From: Chryseobacterium carnipullorum
Lineage (GTDB): Bacteria; Bacteroidota; Bacteroidia; Flavobacteriales; Weeksellaceae
NCBI RefSeq assembly: GCF_900142785.1
Contig: NZ_FRCD01000012.1
Coordinates: forward strand, 124,001 to 188,000
Direction: 5' to 3'
DNA: 64,000 nt
In this document: piece after piece, positions 18,176 through 27,574 of the stretch
Numbering within the stretch: position 1 is the first letter of the stretch
Layout: each line of letters begins with the position of its first letter
Made by a program: the position numbers and the translations under genes
The notes under the pieces: generated by a model
What the model saw: only the letters and a program-made list of their open reading frames with translations
The model's database searches: none
What the model was told of the DNA's origin: nothing

Positions 18176-18868
18176 TTATTTCTCCGTGAAATATACTTCT
18201 TCATAAGGTTGGATCAGTACCCATCCGTTTCCTGAGAACTTCATCTGAAATTCTTCGCCGCTTCCTCTTCCGATAAGGCTTTTGAAAGAAACATTTGTTT
18301 TCAGATCAGGACTTAAGTTTCCGGACCATGCTACCGTAGCATTAGGATCTGTGAAAACAGGATTGTCAGGAGTAACCATCAATGTCAAGGGTTCACCGTG
18401 GGTAGTTATGGCAATATGTCCGGTTCCGGAAAGCTTTACCTGAAAAAGACCACCAGCCATCATACCAGCCACACTTTTAAGCATGGTAATATCGCTTTTT
18501 ACACTTTGCTCATGGGCCAGAACATCATTTCCATTGACACATACGGATTCATTATTCAAATAAAGGATACGGACTTTCTTACCAGAATCTGCGACATACA
18601 ACTTACCGTTCCCTTCTGCTTTCATCAGTTTTGTTCCTTCACCACTGATCGCTTTCTTTAAAAGATTACCAATACCTCCGGCCAGCATTCCCTGTCTTTC
18701 GAAATTGATGCCTCCCACATAGCCTACCATGCTTCCTCTTTTGGTCCATACCGCCTGATTATTTAGGTTGATTTCTAAAAGGTGGGGCGTTTCAAGCTCA
18801 AAATAGTCTCTTTGCTGTGGATTTTCTTTAGTCTCGTTGACAAAAGCTTCTAATGAATATTTGCTCAT
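18176..18868 (-). CDS. AIM24 family protein
   Basis: 230 aa using the ATG at 18868; the longer reading to 18925 adds a basic and hydrophobic stretch unlike family members, whose N-terminus resembles MSKYSLEAFVNET. Beta-rich protein of the AIM24/TIGR00266 group (pfam01987) with repeated glycine turns: GTKLMKAEGNGKLYVADSG, GGLFQVKLSGTGHIAITTHGEP and FQMKFSGNGWVLIQPYEE, a trimer of related strands. Bacterial members are cytoplasmic, of unknown biochemical role; the yeast namesake acts in mitochondrial organisation. Divergent from queA, sharing an intergenic region of about 180 bases. Confidence 0.85.
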   Translation of the reverse strand: MSKYSLEAFVNETKENPQQRDYFELETPHLLEINLNNQAVWTKRGSMVGYVGGINFERQGMLAGGIGNLLKKAISGEGTKLMKAEGNGKLYVADSGKKVRILYLNNESVCVNGNDVLAHEQSVKSDITMLKSVAGMMAGGLFQVKLSGTGHIAITTHGEPLTLMVTPDNPVFTDPNATVAWSGNLSPDLKTNVSFKSLIGRGSGEEFQMKFSGNGWVLIQPYEEVYFTEK

Positions 18869-18963
18869 AAAGGTTAAAAGTTTTAAATATTTCCAAAAAT
18901 AACCTTTTTTTCCTTCATGAATCACCGTAGAATCACGGTTTTATATTTGATTTTAAATATTAC

Positions 18964-18995
18964 TTGACAAAGGGGTATTCAATGTCGTATATTTG
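18964..18995 (+). promoter_or_regulatory. queA promoter (TTG and TATATTTG boxes)
   Basis: TTGACA-like -33 element at 18964 and exact TAnnTTTG box TATATTTG at 18988-18995 with a 21-base spacer, the textbook Bacteroidota arrangement. It predicts a leader of about 50 bases before the queA ATG. Confidence 0.75.
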
Positions 18996-19050
18996 CACAC
19001 CGAAAATTACACTTGTAATTTGAATAATTTTTAAACCGTAATTTAAAAAA

Positions 19051-20100
19051 ATGAAAACATCAGATTTTAATTTTGATCTTCCTGAAGAATTATTGGCAGA
19101 ACACCCATCTGAACACAGAGATGAAGCCAAACTAATGGTTCTTAATAGAAAAACTCAAACTATTGAACATAAGTTGTTTAAAGATGTTGTAGATTATTTC
19201 GATGAGAAAGATCTTTTCATTTTCAACAATACTAAAGTTTTCCCTGCACGTCTTTATGGAAATAAAGAAAAAACAGGCGCTAAAATTGAAGTTTTCCTTT
19301 TAAGAGAACTTGACAAAGAAACCAGAGTATGGGACGTTCTTGTAGATCCTGCAAGAAAGATCAGAATTGGTAACAAACTGTTCTTTACTGAAGATGAATC
19401 TTTAGTAGCAGAAGTGATTGACAATACCACTTCTAGAGGAAGAACTTTAAGATTCCTTTTCGATGGATCTTATGACGAATTCAGAACAAAACTGAAGGAA
19501 TTGGGAGAAACTCCACTTCCAAAATATATCAAAAGAGCAGTAGAGCCGGAAGATGCAGAAAGATATCAGACGATCTATGCAAAAATTGAAGGAGCGGTGG
19601 CTGCACCTACAGCAGGTCTTCACTTCTCTAAGCATCTGATGAAGAAATTAGAGATCAAAGGAATCGATTTTGCTGAGGTGACACTTCACGTAGGTTTAGG
19701 AACTTTCAACCCTATTGAGGTGGAAGATCTTTCCAAGCACAAAATGGAGTCTGAAGAAATCATCATCGATGAGAAAAATGCTGACATCATCAATAAAGCG
19801 GTAGATGCTCACAGAAGAGTTTGTGCAGTAGGGACTACAACGATGAGAGCATTGGAAACTTCTGTTTCTTCAAACAAAAAAATCTCTGCATTCAACGGTT
19901 GGACGAACAAATTCATTTACCCGCCTCACGATTTTGGGGTAGCGAATTCAATGATCACCAATTTCCACACACCGAAATCAACATTATTGATGATGATTGC
20001 TGCGTTTGCAGGAAAAGATTTTATTATGCATGCTTATGAAGAAGCCGTAAAAGAAAAGTATAAATTCTATTCTTACGGTGACGCAATGTTAATCCTATAA
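19051..20100 (+). CDS. queA: S-adenosylmethionine:tRNA ribosyltransferase-isomerase QueA
   Basis: 349 aa. Transfers and isomerises the ribosyl group of SAM onto preQ1 in tRNA, giving epoxyqueuosine at wobble position 34. Strong family sequence throughout: [14 protein letters not shown] at the N-terminus, [22 protein letters not shown], and the diagnostic [13 protein letters not shown] and [13 protein letters not shown] segments, then [21 protein letters not shown] near the C-terminus. Length and start codon are typical. It has a well-formed promoter at 18964. Followed after 120 bases by rlmN, another RNA-modification enzyme, with an inverted repeat between them. Confidence 0.97.
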   Translation: MKTSDFNFDLPEELLAEHPSEHRDEAKLMVLNRKTQTIEHKLFKDVVDYFDEKDLFIFNNTKVFPARLYGNKEKTGAKIEVFLLRELDKETRVWDVLVDPARKIRIGNKLFFTEDESLVAEVIDNTTSRGRTLRFLFDGSYDEFRTKLKELGETPLPKYIKRAVEPEDAERYQTIYAKIEGAVAAPTAGLHFSKHLMKKLEIKGIDFAEVTLHVGLGTFNPIEVEDLSKHKMESEEIIIDEKNADIINKAVDAHRRVCAVGTTTMRALETSVSSNKKISAFNGWTNKFIYPPHDFGVANSMITNFHTPKSTLLMMIAAFAGKDFIMHAYEEAVKEKYKFYSYGDAMLIL

Positions 20101-20111
20101 ATTATGTATTA

Positions 20112-20204
20112 ATGTATAATGTACAAAGTATAATGTGTTTTTTAGGGGTTTAAAACTTAAGATAATACATAAGATTATTACTTTGTACATTGTACATCAT
20201 ACAT
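20112..20204. repeat. Inverted repeat between queA and rlmN
   Basis: ATGTATAATGTACAAAG (20112-20128) pairs with CTTTGTACATTGTACAT (20181-20197) except for one mismatch. The right arm contains tandem TGTACAT units. Could form a long AT-rich hairpin in RNA or be a repeat element; no T-run follows. Confidence 0.55.
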
Positions 20205-20220
20205 CACACTTTTTACAATA

Positions 20221-21255
20221 ATGAAAGATATCCGAGTTTTATCACTAGACCAGCTTAAAGACTATTTTTTGACTTTAGGGGAAAAACCGTTTCGTGCGAA
20301 ACAGGTTTACGACTGGTTATGGAGTAAAAATCTCCATTCGATTGATGAAATGACGAATCTTTCGAAAACGCTTCGTGAAAGAATTTCCGAAGAGTATACC
20401 ATCAATCCGGTTTCTGTAGACCAACTGCAGAGAAGTTCAGACGGAACCATCAAAAACGGGGTGAAGCTTCACGACGGACTGCTGGTGGAATCTGTTCTTA
20501 TTCCTACGGAAACAAGAACTACAGCTTGTGTTTCCTCACAGGTAGGATGTTCACTGAATTGCGAATTTTGTGCAACGGCAAGGCTGAAAAGAATGAGAAA
20601 CCTTGAAGTCGCTGAAATCGTAGACCAGGTTGCCCTGATCGACAGCCAAAGCAAAATGTACTTTAACAGACCGCTTTCCAATATCGTTTTTATGGGAATG
20701 GGAGAGCCAATGATGAATTATAAAAACGTTGTAGAGGCCATCAAAAAAATTACCCAGCCTGAAGGTTTGGGCATGTCTCCAAGAAGAATTACCGTTTCTA
20801 CATCCGGAATTCCGAAGATGATCAAAATGCTTGCAGATGATGAGCTTCGCGTAAAACTGGCACTTTCCCTTCACTCTGCTATAGAGGTCAAGCGTAATGA
20901 AATCATGCCTTTCTCTGATAAATTTCCACTAACCGATATCATGGATGCGCTTCAGTACTGGTATCAGAAAACAGGTTCTGTTATTACCTTTGAATACTGT
21001 GTATGGAAAGGAATCAATGACGGAGATGAAGACATCAAAGCACTTATCAGATATTGCAGACAGGTACCCTCCAAAGTGAATCTGATCCAGTATAATCCTA
21101 TTGGTGACGGAAAATATGACCAGTGTAATAAACAGGCAGAAGACAACTATGTACGCCAACTGGAAAATGCAGGAATCACAGTGATGATCAGAAAAAGCCG
21201 CGGTGGCGACATCGATGCAGCCTGTGGACAGCTTGCCAACAAAACAACGGATTAA
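20221..21255 (+). CDS. rlmN: 23S rRNA (adenine(2503)-C2)-methyltransferase RlmN
   Basis: 344 aa radical SAM enzyme that methylates A2503 of 23S rRNA and A37 of some tRNAs. The iron-sulfur cysteines are Cys110, Cys114 and Cys117 (GCSLNCEFCATA), the expected CxxxCxxC. The resolving and methyl-carrying cysteines appear at Cys103 (TACVSSQVG) and in DIDAACGQL near the C-terminus, the latter being the catalytic cysteine that forms the covalent RNA adduct. MGMGEPMMNY and the NLIQYNPIG strands also fit. Likely co-transcribed or at least co-oriented with queA. Confidence 0.97.
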   Translation: MKDIRVLSLDQLKDYFLTLGEKPFRAKQVYDWLWSKNLHSIDEMTNLSKTLRERISEEYTINPVSVDQLQRSSDGTIKNGVKLHDGLLVESVLIPTETRTTACVSSQVGCSLNCEFCATARLKRMRNLEVAEIVDQVALIDSQSKMYFNRPLSNIVFMGMGEPMMNYKNVVEAIKKITQPEGLGMSPRRITVSTSGIPKMIKMLADDELRVKLALSLHSAIEVKRNEIMPFSDKFPLTDIMDALQYWYQKTGSVITFEYCVWKGINDGDEDIKALIRYCRQVPSKVNLIQYNPIGDGKYDQCNKQAEDNYVRQLENAGITVMIRKSRGGDIDAACGQLANKTTD

Positions 21256-21327
21256 AATTTCCTTAAAAGATTAAAAACTTTTCTTAAAAATTTCCTAAAA
21301 TCCTACCTTTACATAAACTAATAAGGG

Positions 21328-22269
21328 ATGTTGGATTTCTTTACAGGCGAAGATGGGCTTGAAAATGTCTATGCATGGTCAATTCCGCTTCATGCTACCG
21401 TAATTTTAGCAGAAATGATCTACAGCCATATTTCTGAGGCTAAGCTGTATAATGGAAAGGATGTGGCAACGAGCATCTACCTTGCATTGATGAACTTCGG
21501 ACTGGATCTTGTCATGAAGGCTTTTGCCATGGGAGTCATGTTTTTCTTTTACAATCATCAGCTTTTCACCTGGGATTTTACCGTCTGGTATTGGCTGATC
21601 TGCTTTATCATTACAGACTTTGCTTATTATGTACTGCATTATGTAGATCATCATTCCAGAGCATTCTGGGCAGTTCATATTACCCATCACAATTCAGAAT
21701 ATTTCAACCTGACTACGGGTTTCAGAAGTCCTGTACTGCAGCCTCTTTACAGATATCTTTACTTTTCTCCACTGGCCTTCTTAGGCTTTAATCCATGGCA
21801 TATCATGGTTGTTTATGCCATTGGGCAGGTGTATGGAACCTGGGTGCATACACAGACCGTGAAAAGTATGGGTGTTTTAGAATATATTCTGGTAACCCCA
21901 TCGCATCACAGAGTGCACCACGCCTGCAATATTAAATATCTGGACAGAAACATGGGGATGTGTCTGATTATCTGGGACAAAATTTTCGGGACCTTCGAAA
22001 AAGAAGACCCCAATGTGCCTATCAAGTATGGAATATATCCAAAAATGCCGGACAACAAACCAGATACTGTTCTTCTTTATGAATGGAGAAAAATCTGGAA
22101 AGATATCAGACAGCCGGGACTGAAAATTTCAGACAGGATTAACTATATTTTTAATTCTCCGGGATGGAGGCATGATGGAACCGGTAAAACAGTAAGGCAA
22201 TACCAGAAAGACTATTTAAAGAAACAGGACAAAAGACAGGAGCAAAAGCAAAAAATGAAATCTGCCTGA
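21328..22269 (+). CDS. Sterol desaturase / fatty acid hydroxylase superfamily membrane protein
   Basis: 313 aa integral membrane di-iron oxygenase. Its histidine clusters are complete: HYVDHH (104-109), HITHH (117-121) and SHHRVHH (192-198), with hydrophobic segments between. Such enzymes hydroxylate or desaturate lipid chains; related bacterial proteins act on carotenoids, sterol-like or sphingolipid substrates. The target here is unknown, although Chryseobacterium makes sulfonolipids, carotenoids and hydroxy fatty acids that are possible substrates. TACCTTTA at 21304-21311 is a near match to the -7 box. C-terminus is a basic, Gln/Lys-rich tail. Confidence 0.88.
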   Translation: MLDFFTGEDGLENVYAWSIPLHATVILAEMIYSHISEAKLYNGKDVATSIYLALMNFGLDLVMKAFAMGVMFFFYNHQLFTWDFTVWYWLICFIITDFAYYVLHYVDHHSRAFWAVHITHHNSEYFNLTTGFRSPVLQPLYRYLYFSPLAFLGFNPWHIMVVYAIGQVYGTWVHTQTVKSMGVLEYILVTPSHHRVHHACNIKYLDRNMGMCLIIWDKIFGTFEKEDPNVPIKYGIYPKMPDNKPDTVLLYEWRKIWKDIRQPGLKISDRINYIFNSPGWRHDGTGKTVRQYQKDYLKKQDKRQEQKQKMKSA

Positions 22270-22382
22270 TCTGATGTATTTATCATTCTGTTTTTTATTG
22301 AACCACAAAAGATAAAAGCTTTTTACATTGAAATATTGGTAAAATCTTTGCAATCTCCGGTGAAAAATATTTTCATGATAAT

Positions 22383-22457
22383 GACCATTGAATGATTGAC
22401 AATTCCCATCCTGTGGAGGGGTGGCGAAAATTCAAAGAATTTTTGACGGGGTGGTTC
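22383..22457 (+). repeat. REP-like palindromic element, copy 3
   Basis: AATTCCCATCCTGTGGAGGG, then GTGGCG, the hairpin AAAATTC-AAA-GAATTTT and TGACGGGGTGGTTCC. Same family and orientation as the element at 9603. Its translation gives the spurious residues seen before the next gene. Confidence 0.75.
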
Positions 22458-22505
22458 CAAAAAAACAAAATATCTCCAATCTTTTCCTCATTCCCCCTAA
22501 ACCCT

Positions 22506-22513
22506 TATTTTTG
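22506..22513 (+). promoter_or_regulatory. Promoter -7 box four bases before a start codon
   Basis: TATTTTTG (exact TAnnTTTG) ends at 22513 and the ATG is at 22518, so the transcript would carry almost no 5' leader. Second such case in the window (compare 13889). Confidence 0.5.
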
Positions 22514-22517
22514 CTTC

Positions 22518-23396
22518 ATGAAAAAACTTTTCTTTCTTGCTGCTCTAATCATTTTTCAATTCTCATTTTCACAGCAGACCGATTTCCTGAAAATAAGAAA
22601 ATTCAGGGTTGCTTACCTGGATGATAAAATTCAGGAAACGTCAGGGTTAAGTATTCTGAATGGAAAACTGTACACTTTCAATGACAGTGGTAATGCTCCG
22701 GAACTTTTTGAGTTGGATGAAACTTTGGGCAGCATCAAAAATACATTGGCCATTAATGCAAAAAATAAAGACTGGGAAGCCTTGACTAACGATGGAAAGA
22801 ATTTCTATATCGGAGACTTTGGAAATAACGGAGGAACGAGAAGAGATCTTGAAATTTATAAACTTCCTTTTCACAACAACGAACCCAAGAACGATTCAAT
22901 TACGAAAATTTCGTTCTATTATCCTGAGCAGACAGAATTCATTCCCCAATATACCAATAATGATTTTGATGCTGAAGCAATGATCTATCTCAACGGAAAG
23001 TTGCACCTTTTTACTAAAGAATGGAAATCAAAATCAACCTCGCATTACATTATTGATCCCACAACCTCTGAAAAGCAGAAGGCTGAAAAAGTAGAATCTT
23101 ACAAAACCAATTTTGTGGTCACTGATGCTGCCTATTTTGATAAAAAATTATATCTGGTAGGCTATACCAAGAAAACAGAGGTCTTTCTGAATATCTTTAC
23201 CGAAACAGAACCGGGAATTTTTTTTAAAGAGACCCCGAAACATTATTATTTAGGAAGTGCCCTTGCAATAAGCCAGATCGAAGGGATTGCCGTGAATGAA
23301 ACCGGAATCTATATTTCGGGGGAAAAGTTCAAATCGAGATTGGGAACGGCGCAGCCCTCCCTGTATTTTATTCCCAAAGAACAACTCAAAGATTAA
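22518..23396 (+). CDS. Secreted protein, probable beta-propeller, function unknown
   Basis: 292 aa from ATG 22518, which starts a normal signal peptide (MKKLFFLAALIIFQFSFSQ). A longer reading from 22392 is rejected because it translates a palindromic repeat. The mature part is beta-rich with repeating blade-like segments: ETSGLSILNGKLYTFNDSG, DWEALTNDGKNFYIGDFGNN and DAEAMIYLNGKLHLFTKEW, resembling the SdiA-regulated/esterase-like phytase type of propeller. No catalytic residues can be named. Homologues are common in Bacteroidota as uncharacterised exported proteins. It stands alone. Confidence 0.75.
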   Translation: MKKLFFLAALIIFQFSFSQQTDFLKIRKFRVAYLDDKIQETSGLSILNGKLYTFNDSGNAPELFELDETLGSIKNTLAINAKNKDWEALTNDGKNFYIGDFGNNGGTRRDLEIYKLPFHNNEPKNDSITKISFYYPEQTEFIPQYTNNDFDAEAMIYLNGKLHLFTKEWKSKSTSHYIIDPTTSEKQKAEKVESYKTNFVVTDAAYFDKKLYLVGYTKKTEVFLNIFTETEPGIFFKETPKHYYLGSALAISQIEGIAVNETGIYISGEKFKSRLGTAQPSLYFIPKEQLKD

Positions 23397-23424
23397 TTTT
23401 ATCTTAAAATTGCGTGAAAAAAAT

Positions 23425-23432
23425 TATCTTTG
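23425..23432 (+). promoter_or_regulatory. Promoter -7 box of the prenyl synthase gene
   Basis: TATCTTTG, exact TAnnTTTG match, 37 bases before the proposed TTG start at 23470. Confidence 0.5.
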
Positions 23433-23469
23433 TGATAATTAATAATTATATACCAATCATCCACAGATT

Positions 23470-24447
23470 TTGGCAAACATCGTAGAAGAAATCAAACAAC
23501 CGATCAACGAGGAAATGAAACTTTTCGAGCAGAAGTTTTATGAGTCTATGCAGAGTAAAGTCCCTTTATTAGATAAGGTAACCCGGTTTATCGTTACTAC
23601 TAAAGGAAAACAAATGCGTCCTATGTTTGTATTTCTTTGTGCAAAGTTAATCGGGGAGGTCAACGAAAAAACATACCGTGGAGCTTCAATGATCGAACTG
23701 ATTCATACGGCAACCCTGGTTCATGATGATGTGGTAGATGAAAGTTTTAAAAGACGTAATTTTTTCTCTATTAATGCGTTGTGGAAGAATAAAATTGCAG
23801 TTTTGGTAGGGGATTATCTTTTATCAAAATCAGTTTTATTATCTACTGATCATAAAGATTACGACCTGCTGGCTGTCATTTCAAGGACAATTCGTGAAAT
23901 GTCCGAAGGTGAGCTTTTGCAGCTTGAAAAAGCCAGAAAGCTGGATATCACTGAAGAGGTATACTATGAGATTATTCGTCAGAAAACAGCGACTTTAATT
24001 GCTGCATGTTGTGAAATAGGGGTCCTGTCCAACAATGCAGATGAAGTACTTGCCAAAAAAATGATGGACTTCGGAACCTACACCGGAATGGCTTTTCAGA
24101 TTAAGGATGACCTATTTGACTATTTAAGCTCAAATGTTATCGGAAAACCGGTAGGAATCGATATTAAGGAGCAGAAAATGACGCTTCCCCTGATTCATAC
24201 TTTAAAAACAGCCGCAGAAAAAGATCGTAAATATTTTTTCAATACGATCAAACGCTACAATAACGATCCCAAACGCGTGAAAGAGCTTATAGACTTTGTC
24301 AAGAACTCCGGAGGCATGGATTACGCCATTAAGGTCATGAAAGATTTCCAACAGAAAGCGAAAGATATTCTCAACGAATTTCCGGATTCTGAAGCAAAAA
24401 AATCTTTGAACAGTATGCTGGATTACGTGATTGAAAGAAAATTTTAA
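23470..24447 (+). CDS. Polyprenyl diphosphate synthase (IspB-like)
   Basis: 325 aa. Condenses isopentenyl diphosphate units on an allylic primer, probably to supply the menaquinone side chain. Both aspartate-rich motifs are intact: DDVVD at 86-90 and DDLFD at 213-217, with GKQMRPMFVF (46-55) as the substrate-binding region and the KTATLI segment. The proposed start is TTG (23470): it directly gives MANIVEEIKQPINEEMK, which reads as a plausible conserved N-terminus, and lies 37 bases after a promoter box. The alternative ATG at 23515 would still keep the whole catalytic core. Followed by a terminator. Confidence 0.9.
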   Translation: MANIVEEIKQPINEEMKLFEQKFYESMQSKVPLLDKVTRFIVTTKGKQMRPMFVFLCAKLIGEVNEKTYRGASMIELIHTATLVHDDVVDESFKRRNFFSINALWKNKIAVLVGDYLLSKSVLLSTDHKDYDLLAVISRTIREMSEGELLQLEKARKLDITEEVYYEIIRQKTATLIAACCEIGVLSNNADEVLAKKMMDFGTYTGMAFQIKDDLFDYLSSNVIGKPVGIDIKEQKMTLPLIHTLKTAAEKDRKYFFNTIKRYNNDPKRVKELIDFVKNSGGMDYAIKVMKDFQQKAKDILNEFPDSEAKKSLNSMLDYVIERKF

Positions 24448-24461
24448 AAGAAATAGAATAG

Positions 24462-24486
24462 GGATGATGGCCGGAAGCAGTCATCC
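24462..24486 (+). terminator. Terminator after the prenyl synthase gene
   Basis: GGATGA / TCATCC stem with extra GC pairs inside, followed by TTTT. Confidence 0.75.
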
Positions 24487-24604
24487 TTTTCATTTAAATA
24501 AGTTTACATTTTATCCTGAATGATGCCAAGTTGGCAAGTTGTTTTATGATAGAGATTTGTTTTTCATTTTAACCAAGACAAGCATTAATACATAAAAAAT
24601 TGCA

Positions 24605-24901
24605 CTACAATACCTTTATGGTTACAATAATAACCGCTAAGACGACGCAAAATAAAGCGATTAAAAATAAATAATCCGCAATAGTCTCATATCTGGTTTC
24701 CCGCTTTTCATTTTCGGTCCTGATCGCCAGAAAAGAAAAAAAACAGCTGCACGCAAAAAGAATACACGCAACACCCGCAAACTCATCCAAATGAGTATGC
24801 TCACTCATTTTAGTAATTTTCAGTGAAGTGATGATAATTAAAGAAAAACCTAAAAGATTGCTGGAGGCATTAAGGATGTGAGGTGACTTTTTTTCCATCA
24901 T
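24605..24901 (-). CDS. Small three-helix membrane protein, unknown
   Basis: 98 aa with three hydrophobic segments (about 15-27, 41-60 and 75-97) and a charged loop rich in E, K and R between helices two and three. Begins MMEKKSPHILNASSNLLGFSL; either of the first two Met could start. The segments and loops follow the positive-inside rule loosely. I do not recognise the family, though small membrane proteins of this form are frequent in Flavobacteriia. It is alone on the minus strand between the prenyl synthase and the keto acid dehydrogenase gene. Confidence 0.65.
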   Translation of the reverse strand: MMEKKSPHILNASSNLLGFSLIIITSLKITKMSEHTHLDEFAGVACILFACSCFFSFLAIRTENEKRETRYETIADYLFLIALFCVVLAVIIVTIKVL

Positions 24902-25036
24902 TTACAATTTTTTACAATATAAAGCACAATTTTTTTATTATCAAATTTTTAAAAAAGATTATTGAAAATTAAAATTAATTTAAAAATTGTATATTAGCGC
25001 CATACTTGAAGAATAAAAAAACTTTTATATCTAGCT

Positions 25037-27469
25037 ATGCAGACAACCTATATTGAAACACAGCAAATTTCTTTCCAGGATTTTAAAAACCAGATACTTG
25101 AAGATTACAGGTTAGGAAGGATATCGCGCGAGATGTCTTATCTTGGAAGAAGAGAAGTGCTTACAGGAAAAGCTAAATTCGGAATTTTTGGGGATGGTAA
25201 AGAGCTTCCTCAGCTGGCCATGGCGAAAGTTTTCAGAAATGGAGATTTCCGTTCAGGATATTACAGGGATCAGACTTTTGCATTAGCGGTAGATGCTTTA
25301 ACGGTTGAAAGCTTTTTCGCACAGCTTTATGCAGATACAAGTGTTGAAAGAGAACCGGCATCCGCAGGGAGACAAATGAACGGTCACTTTGCGACCAGAA
25401 GTTTAAATGAAGACGGAAGCTGGAAAGATCTTACCGCACAGAAAAATATCTCTTCAGATATTTCTCCTACGGCAGGTCAGATGCCAAGACTGTTAGGATT
25501 GGCTCAGGCTTCTAAAATTTATAAAAGTGTAAAATTTGAAGGTTCTGAAAAGTTCTCAAACGAAGGAAACGAGATTGCTTTCGGAACCATTGGCGATGCT
25601 TCTACTGCAGAAGGACATTTCTGGGAAACATTGAATGCTGCTTGTGCGCTTCAGGTTCCTATGATTGTTTCTATCTGGGATGACGGGTACGGAATTTCAG
25701 TTCCTACAAAAAATCAGAGAGCAAAGGCTGACATTGCAGAAATGTTAAGCGGTTTCCAAAGAAAAGAAGGGGAAAACCAGGGATGCGAGATTATTCAGGT
25801 AAAAGCCTGGGATTATCCTGCATTATTGGACGCTTATGCAAGAGCAGAGCAGTTTGCAAGAGTAGAAAGTGTTCCTGTAGTGGTTCATGTGATTGAGGTC
25901 ACTCAGCCACAAGGTCACTCAACTTCCGGATCTCACGAAAGATATAAAAATGAAGAGCGCCTTTCATGGGAATCTCAATTTGACGGATTGGTGAAATTCA
26001 GAGAATGGGTTTTAAATTATTCCATCGAGATTGAAGGAAAAGAAGAAATCATCGCTTCTGTTGAAGAATTGGATGCCATAGATGATGAAGCAAAGAAAAT
26101 AGTAAAAGCAGGTCAGAAAAATGCCTGGGAAAACTATCAGAAGACGATTACAGATTTAATTAAGTCTGTTCTTCCATTGGTGGAGAACCTGAAAGGACAG
26201 AATTCTGAAATTGAAGGCTATATTGGCCAGTTCAATAAATTGGTTTCTAAAGCTAAAAAAGACATTTTCCATTTAACAAGAAAAGCTTTACTGGCAACAA
26301 GAGGAACCTCTTCTGCGGAAAGAACGCAGTTGATGCAGAAGTACAATGAAGTTTTTGAAATAGAAAAAGACAACTATTCTTCTCACTTATATTCTCAGTC
26401 TCAGTGGAAAGCTGAAAATGTGAAGGAAGTAAAACCAGTTTATTCTGACAGTTCTGAAGATGTTGACGGAAGAGTAGTGGTAAGAAATAACTTTGATAAA
26501 ATTTTTGAAAAATATCCTGAAACTTTAGTCTTTGGTGAGGATGCCGGAAATATCGGTGACGTTAACCAGGGATTGGAAGGAATGCAGGAAAAATATGGCG
26601 AAGTACGTGTAGCAGATACCGGAATCCGTGAAGCGACCATTCTTGGTCAAGGGATCGGGATGGCCATGAGAGGTTTGAGACCAATCGCTGAAATCCAGTA
26701 CCTGGATTATATTTTATACTGTTTACAGGGAATGAGTGATGATCTGGCGACGGTTCAGTACAGAACCAAAGGCGGTCAGAAAGCTCCCGTGATCATCAGA
26801 ACAAGAGGGCACAGACTGGAAGGAGTTTGGCATTCAGGTTCTCCAATGGCGGGGATTCTGAATCTTTCAAAAGGAATTCTGGTATTGGTCCCAAGAAACT
26901 TAACGAAAGCGGCCGGATTTTATAATACGATGCTTCAGAGTGATGATCCAGCTGTGATTGTTGAATGTCTGAACGGATACAGATTAAAAGAAAAACAACC
27001 GGATAACTTAGGGGAGTTCACTGTTCCTGTTGGTCAGATTGAAGTCACTAAAGAAGGGAAAGATGTTACCTTGGTAACGTACGGTTCAACCTGGAGAGTC
27101 GTAATGGATGCAGCCGATGAATTGGAAAAATTAGGAATTTCTGCAGAAGTTATAGATGTTCAGTCTTTAATTCCTTTCGATCTAACGAATGAAATTGCTG
27201 AAAGCGTGAAGAGAACCAACAGATTGGTAGTAATCGACGAAGATGTGGAAGGTGGAACTTCAGCGTTCATTTTACAACAGATCCTTGAGAAGCAGAAAGC
27301 ATTCAGATATCTGGATTCAGATCCGTTAACGATCGCTGCCAACGACCACAGACCTGCGTATGCAAGTGACGGAGATTACTTCAGCAAGCCATCTTCAGAT
27401 GATATGGTTGAAAAAATCTACGCGATGTTCAATGAAACAAATCCTCAGAAATATCCAGCGATATTTTAA
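25037..27469 (+). CDS. Branched-chain 2-oxo acid dehydrogenase E1, fused alpha-beta
   Basis: 810 aa single-chain E1 component. The N-terminal half (to about 340) is E1-alpha, with the thiamine diphosphate motif starting GDASTAEGHFWETLN at 186 and DDGYGISVPT after it. A linker of about 130 residues, partly helical, leads to E1-beta (about 480-810), which carries VFGEDAGNIGDVNQGLEG, DTGIREATILGQGIGMAMRG and VEGGTSAF. It decarboxylates branched-chain keto acids for the lipoyl E2, feeding branched fatty acid synthesis, important in Flavobacteriia whose lipids are rich in iso-fatty acids. The fused form is common in this phylum. Monocistronic, with a terminator at 27492. Confidence 0.93.
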   Translation: MQTTYIETQQISFQDFKNQILEDYRLGRISREMSYLGRREVLTGKAKFGIFGDGKELPQLAMAKVFRNGDFRSGYYRDQTFALAVDALTVESFFAQLYADTSVEREPASAGRQMNGHFATRSLNEDGSWKDLTAQKNISSDISPTAGQMPRLLGLAQASKIYKSVKFEGSEKFSNEGNEIAFGTIGDASTAEGHFWETLNAACALQVPMIVSIWDDGYGISVPTKNQRAKADIAEMLSGFQRKEGENQGCEIIQVKAWDYPALLDAYARAEQFARVESVPVVVHVIEVTQPQGHSTSGSHERYKNEERLSWESQFDGLVKFREWVLNYSIEIEGKEEIIASVEELDAIDDEAKKIVKAGQKNAWENYQKTITDLIKSVLPLVENLKGQNSEIEGYIGQFNKLVSKAKKDIFHLTRKALLATRGTSSAERTQLMQKYNEVFEIEKDNYSSHLYSQSQWKAENVKEVKPVYSDSSEDVDGRVVVRNNFDKIFEKYPETLVFGEDAGNIGDVNQGLEGMQEKYGEVRVADTGIREATILGQGIGMAMRGLRPIAEIQYLDYILYCLQGMSDDLATVQYRTKGGQKAPVIIRTRGHRLEGVWHSGSPMAGILNLSKGILVLVPRNLTKAAGFYNTMLQSDDPAVIVECLNGYRLKEKQPDNLGEFTVPVGQIEVTKEGKDVTLVTYGSTWRVVMDAADELEKLGISAEVIDVQSLIPFDLTNEIAESVKRTNRLVVIDEDVEGGTSAFILQQILEKQKAFRYLDSDPLTIAANDHRPAYASDGDYFSKPSSDDMVEKIYAMFNETNPQKYPAIF

Positions 27470-27491
27470 TTGGGGCTTTTAGATAAATTTG

Positions 27492-27517
27492 AAACCGCTT
27501 TCTTTGGGAAGCGGTTT
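27492..27517 (+). terminator. Terminator after the E1 gene
   Basis: AAACCGCTT / AAGCGGTTT 9-bp stem followed by TTT. Confidence 0.9.
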
Positions 27518-27574
27518 TTTCATTGTAAAATTTATAAATTTGGATCATAAGCTAAATATGAAAAATCAATAAAC

